Source: JAFGDH01 sp964441265
Lineage (GTDB): Archaea > Aenigmatarchaeota > Aenigmatarchaeia > QMZP01 > QMZT01
DNA: 64,000 nt
Assembly (NCBI GenBank): GCA_964441265.1
Contig: CAYYKJ010000006.1
Coordinates: forward strand, 23,752 to 87,751
Direction: 5' to 3'
The notes beneath the pieces were generated by a model. It was not told where the DNA came from. It searched no databases and worked only from the letters and a program-made list of their open reading frames with translations. This document shows, in pieces, positions 16,911 through 25,444 of this stretch; position 1 is the first letter of the stretch, and every line of letters starts with the position of its first letter. The translations under genes were made by a program, and so were the position numbers.

Positions 16911-17948
16911 ATGTCCGCCCGAAAATTCATGTGGATGTTCGTGCTCTTTGGCATGCTTTTCGTCATCGCCAATTCCGGATGCATAACGGGGTATTTCGTC
17001 CTCAAGGCGGAGCCCTATTGCGATGATCCGGAAGTGGCCAGCGTCCACGGGTGCGTGGGGAACTACCTGAAGGTGGTTTACGACAACCCGGAAAGGGGCT
17101 TCGACCTGGTGGGACCGGACGATTCCGTTATATCCTGCCACGCGAACATGCCCGGCCCGGCGGATGGCGAATGCCTCAGGTATTCCCAGGAAGGATTCTG
17201 TGAAGCGGAGGACCTCTGCGAGGAGCAGAGGAAATGCTCCCTTTCACTCTGCGACTGCGAATGTTACAAATCGGGAGAGACCCCCGAGGAAAGGAGCGGT
17301 AGCCTTTGCGGGATAAACTGCACGGCAAAATACGGTATAAACGGATGCGAATATTCCGGGGGCGAATGCGTAAAGGTTTATACCTCCGAATCCGCGAAAC
17401 CGGCCGTGGAAAAGGTCATCAGGGGGAGCGGCATATACTCCTCCAGGAACGGCGGGGACCTGACCTTCATCGGCGTGAGGCAGCTGGACTGCAGGTTCTG
17501 CTGGGAATACGTGTACAGCTTCGCCGCGGATCCCGAGAGCGGGGAGGGGCCGGACACCTACAAGGCCATAGCCGTCTTCAGGGAGGGGGAAGTCAGCCCG
17601 CTCACCATAAACCAGCAGACCATGAGCTGCGAGAACAACGTGGACTGCAGGGGGATGGGATGCACCCATCTTTACCCGAACGCCAAGTGCAGCGATTCAG
17701 GGGAATGTTATTGCAGGGCATGCTGTCAGGGGGATTCGGACTGCGACGGGATAGACCCCGGATACATCTGCAGGGAAAACGCCTGCCATCCCAGGATATC
17801 CCCGGGAACGCTCCCCCCGCAGGAGGCGGACTGTCTGGACAGGTATGGGGAATATTCGGAAGGGGAATGCATCCTCCCGGACGGGACAGTATGCACCGAT
17901 GAGCAGTACTTCTCAGAGGGATGCTACGAAAAGCAGTTAAATGAGTAA
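16911..17948 (+). CDS. cysteine-rich lipoprotein with CxxCW domain
   Basis: A 345-residue exported lipoprotein. The signal peptide ends in NSGC (about residue 24). The mature protein contains about 40 cysteines, arranged in short EGF- or knot-like segments (about 35-150 and 230-330) around a central domain with CRFCWEYVYSFAA, which matches GCPYCWTFIFEFTS in the lipoprotein at 9072-9944. The start at 16911 is supported by a TATA box (CTATATAAG) at about 16880-16889, consistent with a leaderless mRNA; longer readings lack a signal. Many disulfides imply an oxidising outer compartment. Its specific job is unknown. Confidence 0.8.
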   Translation: MSARKFMWMFVLFGMLFVIANSGCITGYFVLKAEPYCDDPEVASVHGCVGNYLKVVYDNPERGFDLVGPDDSVISCHANMPGPADGECLRYSQEGFCEAEDLCEEQRKCSLSLCDCECYKSGETPEERSGSLCGINCTAKYGINGCEYSGGECVKVYTSESAKPAVEKVIRGSGIYSSRNGGDLTFIGVRQLDCRFCWEYVYSFAADPESGEGPDTYKAIAVFREGEVSPLTINQQTMSCENNVDCRGMGCTHLYPNAKCSDSGECYCRACCQGDSDCDGIDPGYICRENACHPRISPGTLPPQEADCLDRYGEYSEGECILPDGTVCTDEQYFSEGCYEKQLNE

Positions 17949-18302
17949 TCATTATTTGTTTCAGCATGGGTGAAAGAATGGAACATGGCTACGGATCAAT
18001 CAAGATTTGCGTGGAACTTCCATCTCCATCGTTCCAGTTCGTTTATCGCGGGGGAAGCTCGGATATACGCGGAAAAACCGAGGCCCCCAGTGATTTTATA
18101 AAGTTCAATTCGGACCATACGGAAATCCCGTCATGGACAACAGGGATACCAAAAGAATTTGTGTGACTTTGTTTCTTCCCGCCCGAATTCTCGTCCATCC
18201 GAGATCCGCTGATGCCCGCTTCTCTGATCATTTCGGTCAAAACCGAAGAAAATCGAAAAGGAGGTAAGCCTTTCATCTAATTGTTCCACAGGAGGTGGGA
18301 AC
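17949..18302. other. intergenic region with one weak small ORF
   Basis: This 354-base stretch contains a TATA-like TTTTATAAAG at 18094-18103 and a possible 44-residue ORF at 18133-18267 (listed separately). The last 15 bases hold the strong GGAGGTG ribosome binding site of the secreted protein at 18303. I see no RNA gene or repeat. Confidence 0.5.
18133..18267 (+). CDS. possible 44-residue basic peptide
   Basis: An ATG at 18133 lies 30-39 bases after a TATA-like element, close to leaderless spacing, and opens a reading of 44 residues (MDNRDTKRICVTLFLP at the start, QNRRKSKRR at the end). No family is recognised, and the stop overlaps the AGGAGG motif at 18258-18264. Weak candidate based on position only. 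Confidence 0.25.
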   Translation: MDNRDTKRICVTLFLPARILVHPRSADARFSDHFGQNRRKSKRR

Positions 18303-18713
18303 ATGAAATTTGCTTTGCTTATAGCAATACTCCTGCTGGTAATATTGCCCTTGAGTGCATTCGGTCAAGACACAAACCCAGACATAGAAATCAAGAAGCC
18401 AATCGACGGGTCCACAGTAGGTCCGATAACCACACTGGAAGTATATGCCGAGGGACATGACCTGGAGAATCCCCATGCAACCATATATTCCGAGGATTCA
18501 AACGCGGCGGTCGGGATTCCCCTCACGTGTCAGTATTCAGAGGAAACCGGTACGGGATTCATGACCATGAAGTGCGATCAGGAACTGAAACTGAAGGGTT
18601 TTACCGGAAAAAACATTGTTCTGACCGCAAGCGTGGAGGAAGGCAGCGAGGGTGAAACAATTAGGGACAAAGTGGGTTTGTTTGTCTCCGAAGAAAGCGC
18701 TCAAGGCCTGTGA
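18303..18713 (+). CDS. small secreted protein, Ig-like
   Basis: A 136-residue protein with a clear signal peptide (MKFALLIAILLLVILPLSAFGQ, cleavage near residue 22) and a beta-rich mature part with IEIKKPIDGSTVGPITTLEV, the opening typical of archaeal Ig-like or Big domains. Two cysteines at about residues 78 and 97 could form a disulfide. GGAGGTG at 18291-18297 is an unusually strong Shine-Dalgarno site for this window and fixes the start. The gene ends overlapping the 3' end of the converging PH-like gene by 13 bases. Confidence 0.75.
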   Translation: MKFALLIAILLLVILPLSAFGQDTNPDIEIKKPIDGSTVGPITTLEVYAEGHDLENPHATIYSEDSNAAVGIPLTCQYSEETGTGFMTMKCDQELKLKGFTGKNIVLTASVEEGSEGETIRDKVGLFVSEESAQGL

Positions 18714-19039
18714 TCTGTGACCAGCTGCTCGTTTATCACCCTGTAGAGCATGGAAAGTTCGGAGTGGTCGCCGAAAATCTCGAAATCTTCCCCGTGAGAC
18801 CGTATCTTCATCTCCTTTCGCTTCCTCAGAAATCCCTTCTCCTCCAGGTTCACCCCGTTGACGTTCTTCAGGAGGGCGTCCTTCATCCTGTCCTTCTTGA
18901 ACAGGAGCCCCCTCCGGTTGAGGAATATCAGGCGCTGGTTTGTCACGAAGGCCCGGTAGCCCTTCTCTTCGCCTACCCTTATCTCGTTCTTTGTGACGAA
19001 TACGACTTTCTCTCCCGGATTCAAGTATTTATCGACCAT
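18701..19039 (-). CDS. PH-domain-like protein (bPH_2 type)
   Basis: A 112-residue protein with the bacterial/archaeal PH-like pattern: LNPGEKVVFVTKNEIRVG, then YRAFVTNQRLIFLNRRGLLF, then a DALLKNVNGVNLEEKG strand and a final helix LSMLYRVINEQL. Such domains occur alone or in YdbT-like membrane proteins and are thought to mediate protein or lipid contacts; none is enzymatic. A TATA box (GCTTATAAAAAG context) at about 19060-19068 is correctly placed for a leaderless mRNA. It converges with the secreted protein at 18303. Confidence 0.7.
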   Translation of the reverse strand: MVDKYLNPGEKVVFVTKNEIRVGEEKGYRAFVTNQRLIFLNRRGLLFKKDRMKDALLKNVNGVNLEEKGFLRKRKEMKIRSHGEDFEIFGDHSELSMLYRVINEQLVTDHRP

Positions 19040-19132
19040 TATAAAGTCATTGTCCCAGGAGGCTTATAAAAAGGCTCACATCGATTTTAAAAAACTTCCT
19101 TTGAACTTGATTTTATCGGGAGTCCGTCAACG

Positions 19133-19357
19133 ATGACAAGCAGAGGCATTGGTTATATAGAGGAGAATCTAAAAACGGCCAGAGAAGAATATGACCTCGT
19201 GGTTGAAAGCAGGGGTGAATTCGCCGGTTACGACAACCACGTGTCCAACGTCGTATCTGCAATGACCAGAGCAGAACTGGCTTGCTCTGAAATCCAAGGA
19301 GAGGATCTCAAAAGGGCAAGGCAAATGATCAAAAAAACAAGGAAATATCTGAAATAG
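19133..19357 (+). CDS. small helical protein, first of a tandem pair (74 aa)
   Basis: Not recognised. A 74-residue all-helical protein. It shares a plan with the next gene: an LKTAREEYDL helix, a G(Y/F)-x-N/D-H loop, an A/N-rich helix, and a C-terminal IKKTRKYLK. The pair is most simply explained by tandem duplication. Only 18 bases separate the stop from the upstream end of the next reading. Function unknown. Confidence 0.6.
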   Translation: MTSRGIGYIEENLKTAREEYDLVVESRGEFAGYDNHVSNVVSAMTRAELACSEIQGEDLKRARQMIKKTRKYLK

Positions 19358-19390
19358 ATTCAGATTGTCATATACATGAGGAGGACGAAC

Positions 19391-19666
19391 ATGATATTCA
19401 AAAAAGACAAGGTAATCACCACTGATTACGGAGTGATGGATAATATAATGAAAAAACTGAAAACGGCCAGAACTCAATATGATCTCGCAGAAAGCTCGCC
19501 GGATTTCGAAGGATATTTTGATCATAAAAAGGAATGCATGATCGCGCTGAACGATGCAACGGTGGATTTAAGAAGTTTATCGGAACGCATCCCGGAAAAA
19601 TATTACAAAGAAATTGGAAAGGAAATTGAAAAAACCCGAAAATACGTGGAAAACATACTGATGTGA
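19391..19666 (+). CDS. small helical protein, second of a tandem pair (91 aa)
   Basis: Not recognised. A 91-residue paralogue of the preceding protein: LKTARTQYDL matches LKTAREEYDL, FEGYFDHKKE matches FAGYDNHVSN, and IEKTRKYVE matches IKKTRKYLK. I start it at the ATG at 19391; the ATG at 19376 would add five residues and either is possible. Its stop is 21 bases from the end of the converging membrane protein gene. Confidence 0.6.
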   Translation: MIFKKDKVITTDYGVMDNIMKKLKTARTQYDLAESSPDFEGYFDHKKECMIALNDATVDLRSLSERIPEKYYKEIGKEIEKTRKYVENILM

Positions 19667-19686
19667 TCAATCTGCTTCCCGGGCTT

Positions 19687-20378
19687 TCATCCCTCGTTCC
19701 TGACGAAACCCAGGTAGAAGGACAGGAAGAAGGCGATGAATCCCATTATGCCGGNNNNNNNNNNNNNNNNNNNNNNNNNNNNNNNNNNNNNNNNNNNNNN
19801 NNNNNNNNNNNNNNNNNNNNNNNNNNNNNNNNNNNNNNNNNNNNNNNNNNNNNNCTGACGAAACCCAGGTAGAAGGACAGGAAGAAGGCGATGAATCCCA
19901 TTATGCCGGATAGTATGCTGAAATACCACGGGAGCACCTCGCTCCTCTCCATGAAGGAGTATTCCGCGGTGTTGGTAAAGGCGGACGCGGGGTTGGATGC
20001 CAGTATGCTGGCGATTATACCGGTTCCCGTGTCCTCTATTGTCTCGTTGCTTCCGAATCTCATGGTGTCACCGAAGCTCTCACCCTGGAGATATGAAAAC
20101 GAAGAGAAGAGCGCGAAAGAGAGAATCACATAAACTATCGGTATGACGAGCACCCCTCTCTCATAATTCCTCACCACGAAATACGCGAAGAATATGGGAA
20201 ATATCACGCAAACGATGGCTAGCTGGACTATCAGGAGGATGAAATAGAAGGAGGTCTCCCCGATGAAGCCTAATCCCCTCAGAGCAGGGCTGGAATGAAC
20301 CGGGAAGAAAAGGGCTCCGATCATCCAGGATATCCCGAATACGAGTATTAGGTAAATAAGATTTTTTTTAGTCTTCAT
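19687..20378 (-). CDS. multi-pass membrane protein, split by an artificial assembly gap
   Basis: Unrecognised membrane protein with about five hydrophobic helices, start MKTKKNLIYLILVFGIS. As shown, it runs into a block of 100 N at 19755-19854, but the 55 bases on the two sides of the block are identical (19700-19754 and 19855-19909). Collapsing the duplicate gives a continuous protein of about 178 residues ending IAFFLSFYLGFVRNEG. The hydrophilic loop contains a Ser/Asn-rich stretch. No family is assigned; a Yip1-like or ABC-2-like subunit is conceivable but not supported. Confidence 0.7.
19755..19854. other. 100-N scaffold gap between overlapping contig ends
   Basis: Exactly 100 N, flanked by the same 55-base sequence on both sides. 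The contigs therefore overlap, and no real sequence is likely to be missing here. Confidence 0.95.
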
Positions 20379-20461
20379 GCTTATATTATTCAGTTCAGCA
20401 CAAATAAATTTCTATCTTTGCCGGGTCCCTCATCCCAGGGAACCGCTTCTTTACGGTTTGC

Positions 20462-20659
20462 CTATCCGCGGAGCTCCCTTATTCTCTCCAGGTGGGCCAT
20501 CATCTTGCCCGTGAAGAAAAGTATGTCCTCGTCGTGTATGTGCTTTATGTCGTCCACGTGCTTCATGTCCCTCAGGACGCGTATCACCTGGGAAAGATCC
20601 TGTATCCTCCTCTGGTGATAAATCACCCGCAGGTTCTTCAGCCAGCTTCCCATACCCAT
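20462..20659 (-). CDS. small helical protein (65 aa)
   Basis: Not recognised. A 65-residue basic, helical protein with a histidine- and aspartate-rich middle (MKHVDDIKHIHDEDILFF). An AT-rich TATA-like stretch (ATATAATAAG on the minus strand) lies at about 20669-20678. Start may be the ATG at 20659 or at 20653. Confidence 0.45.
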   Translation of the reverse strand: MGMGSWLKNLRVIYHQRRIQDLSQVIRVLRDMKHVDDIKHIHDEDILFFTGKMMAHLERIRELRG

Positions 20660-20735
20660 GGAATCAACTTATTATATTTGTGTTTTAGTTTTAAATCGTT
20701 AATGGATAAACTCGACCAGGTTGGATGAAGATGCA

Positions 20736-21533
20736 TCAGGATCTGGCGGTTATCACGAAAAGATAGAAGAGAACGGCGAGGACTATCAGAATGAAGATCA
20801 CCACCCCGACAACCAACAGATCTGACCTTTCGGAGACGGCCATGCCACTGGCTCGACCTCCTTCTCTGAAAAAATCCGGCTCGCATTCCTCGCTTATTTC
20901 CGGCTTATTTTCTTCCGTTCCGCAGCCGCTGATGTCCTCGCATATCCGTTCCCTCGTTCCGTTGATGCATCCTCCCCAGTCAGAGCACAACCACCTCTCC
21001 GTGCACTTTCCGGAATCCCCTAACTCCCTCCCGTAGACCGAGAAAAGTCCGGGTCCGGATAACCTCGCTCCCAGAACGTCGTTATGGAGGTCGAGCTCTG
21101 TCCCCAGCATTCTCCATTCCTCCCCGGTAACGGACCACTCGTATATTCTGAGCGTGCTCTCGTCTATCCCCCGGCCGGCGGCGTTCTCCTCATCGTAATA
21201 TATGTACATGTCCATGAAACCGAGATTCCGGGAGACGCCTTCGCTCACATGGATTCCTATGAATTTTCCCATGGGGACCTTGCCCTCCACACCAGATTCC
21301 ACCGGGTTCCCGGAATAGGAGGACACGGATACCATTCCGTCGATCACATTCTCCTCCACCGAGACTTCCATAAGGACGGAGGTCCGGCCAATGGCGTCCA
21401 GAATCTCTTTCTCGCCGGCGTCGAGGAAAACGGGGAAAGAAGCGTGCCCATCGAGCTCCACGGGGCCGGCAAAAACGGTGACCGCCGTGAGTATGACCAC
21501 AAATGCAGAAACCGGGAAAATTCTCGAATGCAT
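20736..21533 (-). CDS. secreted, C-terminally anchored protein with TSP1-like motif
   Basis: A 265-residue exported protein. N-terminal signal peptide (to about residue 22), a beta-rich domain with an archaeal surface-protein motif (GVSRNLGFMDMYIYYDEENA, then TLRIYEWS and WRMLG), a cysteine-rich thrombospondin-type stretch (CTERWLCSDWGGCINGTRER and further cysteines at about residues 178-215), and one membrane helix at about 240-262. This is the usual build of an archaeal surface-displayed protein. Partners are unknown. Confidence 0.75.
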   Translation of the reverse strand: MHSRIFPVSAFVVILTAVTVFAGPVELDGHASFPVFLDAGEKEILDAIGRTSVLMEVSVEENVIDGMVSVSSYSGNPVESGVEGKVPMGKFIGIHVSEGVSRNLGFMDMYIYYDEENAAGRGIDESTLRIYEWSVTGEEWRMLGTELDLHNDVLGARLSGPGLFSVYGRELGDSGKCTERWLCSDWGGCINGTRERICEDISGCGTEENKPEISEECEPDFFREGGRASGMAVSERSDLLVVGVVIFILIVLAVLFYLFVITARS

Positions 21534-21618
21534 GCAATCACTCGCGTATGTAAATTAAGTTCTGATTTAGACTTAAAAAGCCAGCTTTCTCCAGAATGAA
21601 CCAAACCGTCCACGCGGC

Positions 21619-22752
21619 TCAGAACATTATCTTCCTCTGTTCCTCCACCAGGAAAAGCAGGGAGAACAGGGAGGTGATTCCCGTTATTATGAAGGGCCAG
21701 TGGTAGCCGTAAACCGCTCCGATCGGACCGAATGCCAGGGAGCCCAGGACCGACCCCAGCACCAGTATGGTAAACCCGAAGCTCGACTCCCCGGCGATGA
21801 TCTTCTTGTCGAATATGTCGGACATTATCAGGTAGTAGCTGACCATCACCATGCCGTCACCGATTTCATGGACGAATCTGAAAATGAATGAGAGCAGGGG
21901 GAAGGGCACGGTCATTAGTATGTGGAACGCCCCCGAGATGAGTATGCCGAAGAAGAAAAGGGATTTGGGGTGAAATGTCTTGTTTATGTGCCTGCCCGTG
22001 AAATAGGATGATATTCCCATCCCCAGGAGGGCGAACCCCATGTAGAGGCCTATCTGGAAAAGGTTCAGGCCCAAGTTGTTCTTCAGGAAGGGCGAAAACG
22101 AGGTCATCTCGGCCCCCCAGTGAATGCCGAACATGAAGACAGGGAAAAAGAGCAGTATCACAGATTTCTTTGCTATTGCCTTCTCGTATTCCCAGAAGGA
22201 GAACCTGTGTATGCTGACCTTGGGTATGAAGAAGGAAGCGAAGGCTGTGAGGAAAAGCACCGCGGAGGCTATCATGAGACCGGGCCCGAAATCGATAGCG
22301 TAGAGCACCATTCCTCCCGTGATGGACCCGAGGCTGACGCCCAGGCCGAATATGGACTGGAAGAGCCCCATCCTGTTACCCTTATCAAGTTTCCCGGAGA
22401 CCTTGTAGGTTATGCTCCTTATGGAGGTCTTCACCATGTTGTTCCCCAGGCCGCCCAGTACGAAAAAGAAAAGGACGGGGAAGAATCCTCTGAAAAGGGA
22501 GAGACCCAGATAGAAGACGGAGAGCAGCAGGCATCCCACGAATACTACTTCTCTGATTGAATATCTGTCCTCTATCGCCCCTACGGGGAAGGAGCTGAAG
22601 AGAGAGACGACCATGAACACGGATATCAGTATGCCTATCTCCACCCCCGAGAACCCGATATCGATGAATAGCAGGGGGAGGAACCAGAATATGAAATTCT
22701 TCGTGAATGCCTGCACGAACTCCATGAAATTCGGGATCTTCAGACTGACCAT
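21619..22752 (-). CDS. MFS transporter
   Basis: A 377-residue major facilitator with 11-12 hydrophobic segments. The loop between helices 2 and 3 reads GAIEDRYSIREVV, a degenerate form of the MFS loop motif, and the middle loop is short. GLGVSLGSITGGMV in helix 5 fits the antiporter-like motif. No substrate can be assigned. It is not closely similar to the frameshifted MFS gene at 1599-2788. Confidence 0.85.
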   Translation of the reverse strand: MVSLKIPNFMEFVQAFTKNFIFWFLPLLFIDIGFSGVEIGILISVFMVVSLFSSFPVGAIEDRYSIREVVFVGCLLLSVFYLGLSLFRGFFPVLFFFVLGGLGNNMVKTSIRSITYKVSGKLDKGNRMGLFQSIFGLGVSLGSITGGMVLYAIDFGPGLMIASAVLFLTAFASFFIPKVSIHRFSFWEYEKAIAKKSVILLFFPVFMFGIHWGAEMTSFSPFLKNNLGLNLFQIGLYMGFALLGMGISSYFTGRHINKTFHPKSLFFFGILISGAFHILMTVPFPLLSFIFRFVHEIGDGMVMVSYYLIMSDIFDKKIIAGESSFGFTILVLGSVLGSLAFGPIGAVYGYHWPFIITGITSLFSLLFLVEEQRKIMF

Positions 22753-22795
22753 GATAAATTCTCGGTGAGAACTGGTATATTAATGATATTAATGA

Positions 22796-23038
22796 TCAGA
22801 TCATGAGAACTTCCACTTCTCTGGTCATGCCGTATTTCCCCGCTCTTTCCTTCATTTTCTCGACGTCCGCGAAGGGCCCGCATCCATGAACGCTGGGGAC
22901 CAAGACGCTTCTCCGCTCGTCTCCGTCGATGCCGCTCTTGAAGTCCACCGGATAATCCCCCGGAAGGCCCATGAAGCGCAGGAGACCTCCCGGATTGCAT
23001 CCTCTCTCGATATAGATTTTTAGTCTTCCTTCAGACAC
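22796..23038 (-). CDS. hypothetical protein (80 aa)
   Basis: Not recognised. An 80-residue soluble protein beginning MSEGRLKIYIERGCNPGGLL, with a second cysteine in SVHGCGPFADVEKM. The first strand followed by a cysteine loop recalls glutaredoxin or NifX-like folds, but there is no CxxC motif and I do not assign it. It lies 24 bases downstream of the Cas4-like nuclease gene on the same strand, so the two may form an operon. Confidence 0.5.
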   Translation of the reverse strand: MSEGRLKIYIERGCNPGGLLRFMGLPGDYPVDFKSGIDGDERRSVLVPSVHGCGPFADVEKMKERAGKYGMTREVEVLMI

Positions 23039-23062
23039 GGCAAAAACCTCTTTCTTTTTCCG

Positions 23063-23731
23063 TCAGAGTCCTTCCATCCCCGCCTGCCTGCACTCTTCAT
23101 AGTAGTCGCAGTACTTGCACATCCAGCGCATGTCACCGTTATCCCTGGCTTCCGCGGGAGGGATCGTCCCCGCCTTCAGATTGGCATGGAGGGCGCGGAA
23201 CCTCTTCATGATCCCGTTGACTATGTTCTGATCGTATTCTATGTCGAATTCCCTCGTTTTGAGGGTGTTCTTCTCCACGTAAAGTATTAGACCCCTGAAT
23301 ATCTTCATGGCGTACATGTACATCTGGAGCTGCTTTACGTGGGTGTCCTTGGGGCCGTCGAGTATGTCCACCATCTTGGTGGATTTCACCTCTACGAGCA
23401 TCTTTTCCTTGTCCCCCTCCGCCATGACTATGTCGTCTATCCTGCCGGAAACGGTGAAATCCCCGTCCTCTATGGTGAAGGGCACCTCCTCGCCGACCAG
23501 TTTGATCTCAGGGTTCTTCTCGCTCCTCAGGACCTCGGCGACGAAGTCGTGGAACATGTTCCCCAGGTGGAATATCTTGACCGTTTCTGGGTCCTTCTCC
23601 TTGGGTATCCTGTAAGAGAACCATAACTTTCGTAAGCAGCCGCCTATCTCGGATGGATAATACCTCCCCATCCGTTTCGGCCTCCGCTCCCTCGATATGT
23701 GCCTGGTAATCATGTCCCCAAAATTTATCAT
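23063..23731 (-). CDS. Cas4-like RecB-family nuclease with four cysteines
   Basis: A 222-residue PD-(D/E)XK nuclease. Visible elements in order: SEIGGCLRKLWFSYR (first cysteine, about residue 32), HLGNMFHDFVAEVL (metal-binding His), GRIDDIV (catalytic Asp), VEVKSTKM (catalytic E-x-K), QLQMYMYAMKI (RecB motif helix) and MCKYCDYYEECRQAG (three C-terminal cysteines). The cysteines should hold an Fe-S cluster, as in Cas4 and AddB. No CRISPR array or other cas gene is in the window, so this is one of the stand-alone archaeal Cas4 relatives, probably in DNA repair or replication. Confidence 0.85.
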   Translation of the reverse strand: MINFGDMITRHISRERRPKRMGRYYPSEIGGCLRKLWFSYRIPKEKDPETVKIFHLGNMFHDFVAEVLRSEKNPEIKLVGEEVPFTIEDGDFTVSGRIDDIVMAEGDKEKMLVEVKSTKMVDILDGPKDTHVKQLQMYMYAMKIFRGLILYVEKNTLKTREFDIEYDQNIVNGIMKRFRALHANLKAGTIPPAEARDNGDMRWMCKYCDYYEECRQAGMEGL

Positions 23732-23830
23732 GTTTTAATCTTGGTGAGAAAATGATTTAAATGATCCCCATACCCGAATACTCAAACAAAAAAATCCAAA
23801 ATTATATAAAATGATTCTACAATTATCCTC

Positions 23831-24799
23831 ATGGAGAAACCCAAGGAAATCACCCTTGAAGAGCTGGATCCCGAGAAGTTCATCGAGGAAAAAGTAAGCG
23901 AACTGAAATCGGTGGTCGGGGACGGCCTTGTAATAAACGCGCTTTCCGGAGGGGTCGATTCCTCTGTTGTCACCATGCTGGCACACAGGGCGCTGGGGAA
24001 CAACCTGAAGACCTACTTCATCCACAACGGCCTCATGAGGGAGGGCGAGCCCGAGAGGGTCGTGGAGATATTCAGGAACCTCGGTGTGAACGTCGAGCTT
24101 CTGGATGCGAGAGACGTGTTCTTCGGAGCGCTCAGGGGTTTGACCAATCCCGAGGAGAAAAGGGAGGCAATCACCCAATCCTTCTACAGGGAAGTCTTCG
24201 GAAAGATCGTGAGGGAGAGCGGGGCCAAGTTCCTGCTCCACGGGACGATACTCACGGACATAGACGAGACCGTGGCTGGCATAAAGAGGCAGCACAACAT
24301 ACTGGGGCAGCTGGGGATAGACACCGAAAAGGAGTTCGGATACAGTGTAATCGAACCGTTGCTTCAGCTAAGGAAGCCGGCGGTGAGGGAAATCGCCAAG
24401 GCACTCGACCTGCCGGAAGAGATATGGAACCGCCCGCCCTTTCCCGGACCGGCGCTCGCCGCCCGAATAATAGGGGAGGTGACACCGGAAAGGATAGATC
24501 TCGTGAAGAAGGCGACGAAAATCGTCGAGGACGAACTCTCAGATACCGGGGCGTTCCAGTACATGGCGATCCTGCACGGCGAAAGGGTAACCGGAATGAG
24601 GGACGGCAGGAGGGACTACGGGCACCAGATCGAGGTGAGGTGCTGGGAGACCAGGGATGCGATCACCGCATCCCCAACCAGGCTCCCATTCGAGAAGCTG
24701 GAGAATCTGGCGGATCGCCTGACAGGGGAGGTTCCCGGAGTGGTCAGCGTCACCTACGGGATAGCCAGGAAGCCCCCTTCCACCATGGAAGTGGTCTGA
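23831..24799 (+). CDS. guaAB: GMP synthase ATP-pyrophosphatase subunit (archaeal split type)
   Basis: Adenylates XMP for conversion to GMP using ammonia from a separate glutaminase subunit. A 322-residue protein with the PP-loop LSGGVDSSVVTML at about residues 40-52, a HGTILTDI strand, and the C-terminal dimerisation domain containing RPPFPGPALAARIIGE and GHQIEVRCWETRDA, ending in GIARKPPSTMEVV. The glutaminase domain is absent, which is the archaeal two-subunit arrangement; the partner gene is not in this window. TATA element ATTATATAAAATG at about 23801-23813 suggests a nearly leaderless mRNA. Confidence 0.95.
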   Translation: MEKPKEITLEELDPEKFIEEKVSELKSVVGDGLVINALSGGVDSSVVTMLAHRALGNNLKTYFIHNGLMREGEPERVVEIFRNLGVNVELLDARDVFFGALRGLTNPEEKREAITQSFYREVFGKIVRESGAKFLLHGTILTDIDETVAGIKRQHNILGQLGIDTEKEFGYSVIEPLLQLRKPAVREIAKALDLPEEIWNRPPFPGPALAARIIGEVTPERIDLVKKATKIVEDELSDTGAFQYMAILHGERVTGMRDGRRDYGHQIEVRCWETRDAITASPTRLPFEKLENLADRLTGEVPGVVSVTYGIARKPPSTMEVV

Positions 24800-24865
24800 A
24801 ACGGCGAATTTCAGGGGTCGTCCGCGGCACTAAAGCATTAGTATCGGCCGGGACAAATAATCAAC

Positions 24866-25441
24866 ATGAGGTGGATTGTCTTACTGGTGGTCTTGTCGCT
24901 AGTTCTTGCCAGCGGCTGTACTTCCCAGTACGAGCCCATGAACGGGACCGAAGAGACCGAGTACGTGTACGCGAACCTGACCAATAACACCTCCATAGGG
25001 GATCTCACGGGAGGGAAGGGCCTGGGGTTCGTTTTCAAGCTTTATATAAATTCCATGAAACTTCCGCCGGGCAACATGTTCACCGTCCCTATAATCTTCA
25101 ACAACATAGAGGAGGACAAAAAGCCGCACAAGTTCGTGGCCAGGTTCTTCCCATCAGAAGTGGACTTCAACGTCAAGGCCGCTTACGAATGCCAGTGGTT
25201 CCAGGCCTGCCCCGAACTGAAGAGCGACATGGCCATGTGGGTTTCGGAGAACAAGAACCAGGTTGAGGTGGACTACGGGTTCGTGGGTCTCAAGGACGCA
25301 ATGTTCACCATACCGGAGGATACACCCAGGGGGACGTACATATACACCGCGGTCGCCTGCAAGGACATACCCTATGAGGAATGCAGCCAGGAGACGTCCA
25401 ACTGGGGTCCGAACCTCCTCTTCACCATAACGGTGGAATAG
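24866..25441 (+). CDS. lipoprotein, beta-sandwich-like
   Basis: A 191-residue lipoprotein with signal peptide and lipobox LASGC (about residues 14-18). The mature part reads as a beta-sandwich similar in plan to secretion-associated or cupredoxin-like folds: KLPPGNMFTVPIIFNNIEE, HKFVARFFPSEVDF and a closing PRGTYIYTAVAC. Four cysteines in two pairs (YECQWFQAC and ACKDIPYEEC) could form disulfides. No catalytic motif is seen. Only three bases separate it from the SET protein gene, so they are co-transcribed. Confidence 0.7.
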   Translation: MRWIVLLVVLSLVLASGCTSQYEPMNGTEETEYVYANLTNNTSIGDLTGGKGLGFVFKLYINSMKLPPGNMFTVPIIFNNIEEDKKPHKFVARFFPSEVDFNVKAAYECQWFQACPELKSDMAMWVSENKNQVEVDYGFVGLKDAMFTIPEDTPRGTYIYTAVACKDIPYEECSQETSNWGPNLLFTITVE

Positions 25442-25444
25442 ACT

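Noticed and set aside
23063..23731. Cas4-like gene as a sign of a CRISPR-Cas locus
   Set aside because: No repeat-spacer array and no other cas gene is visible in the window; stand-alone Cas4 relatives are common in archaea.
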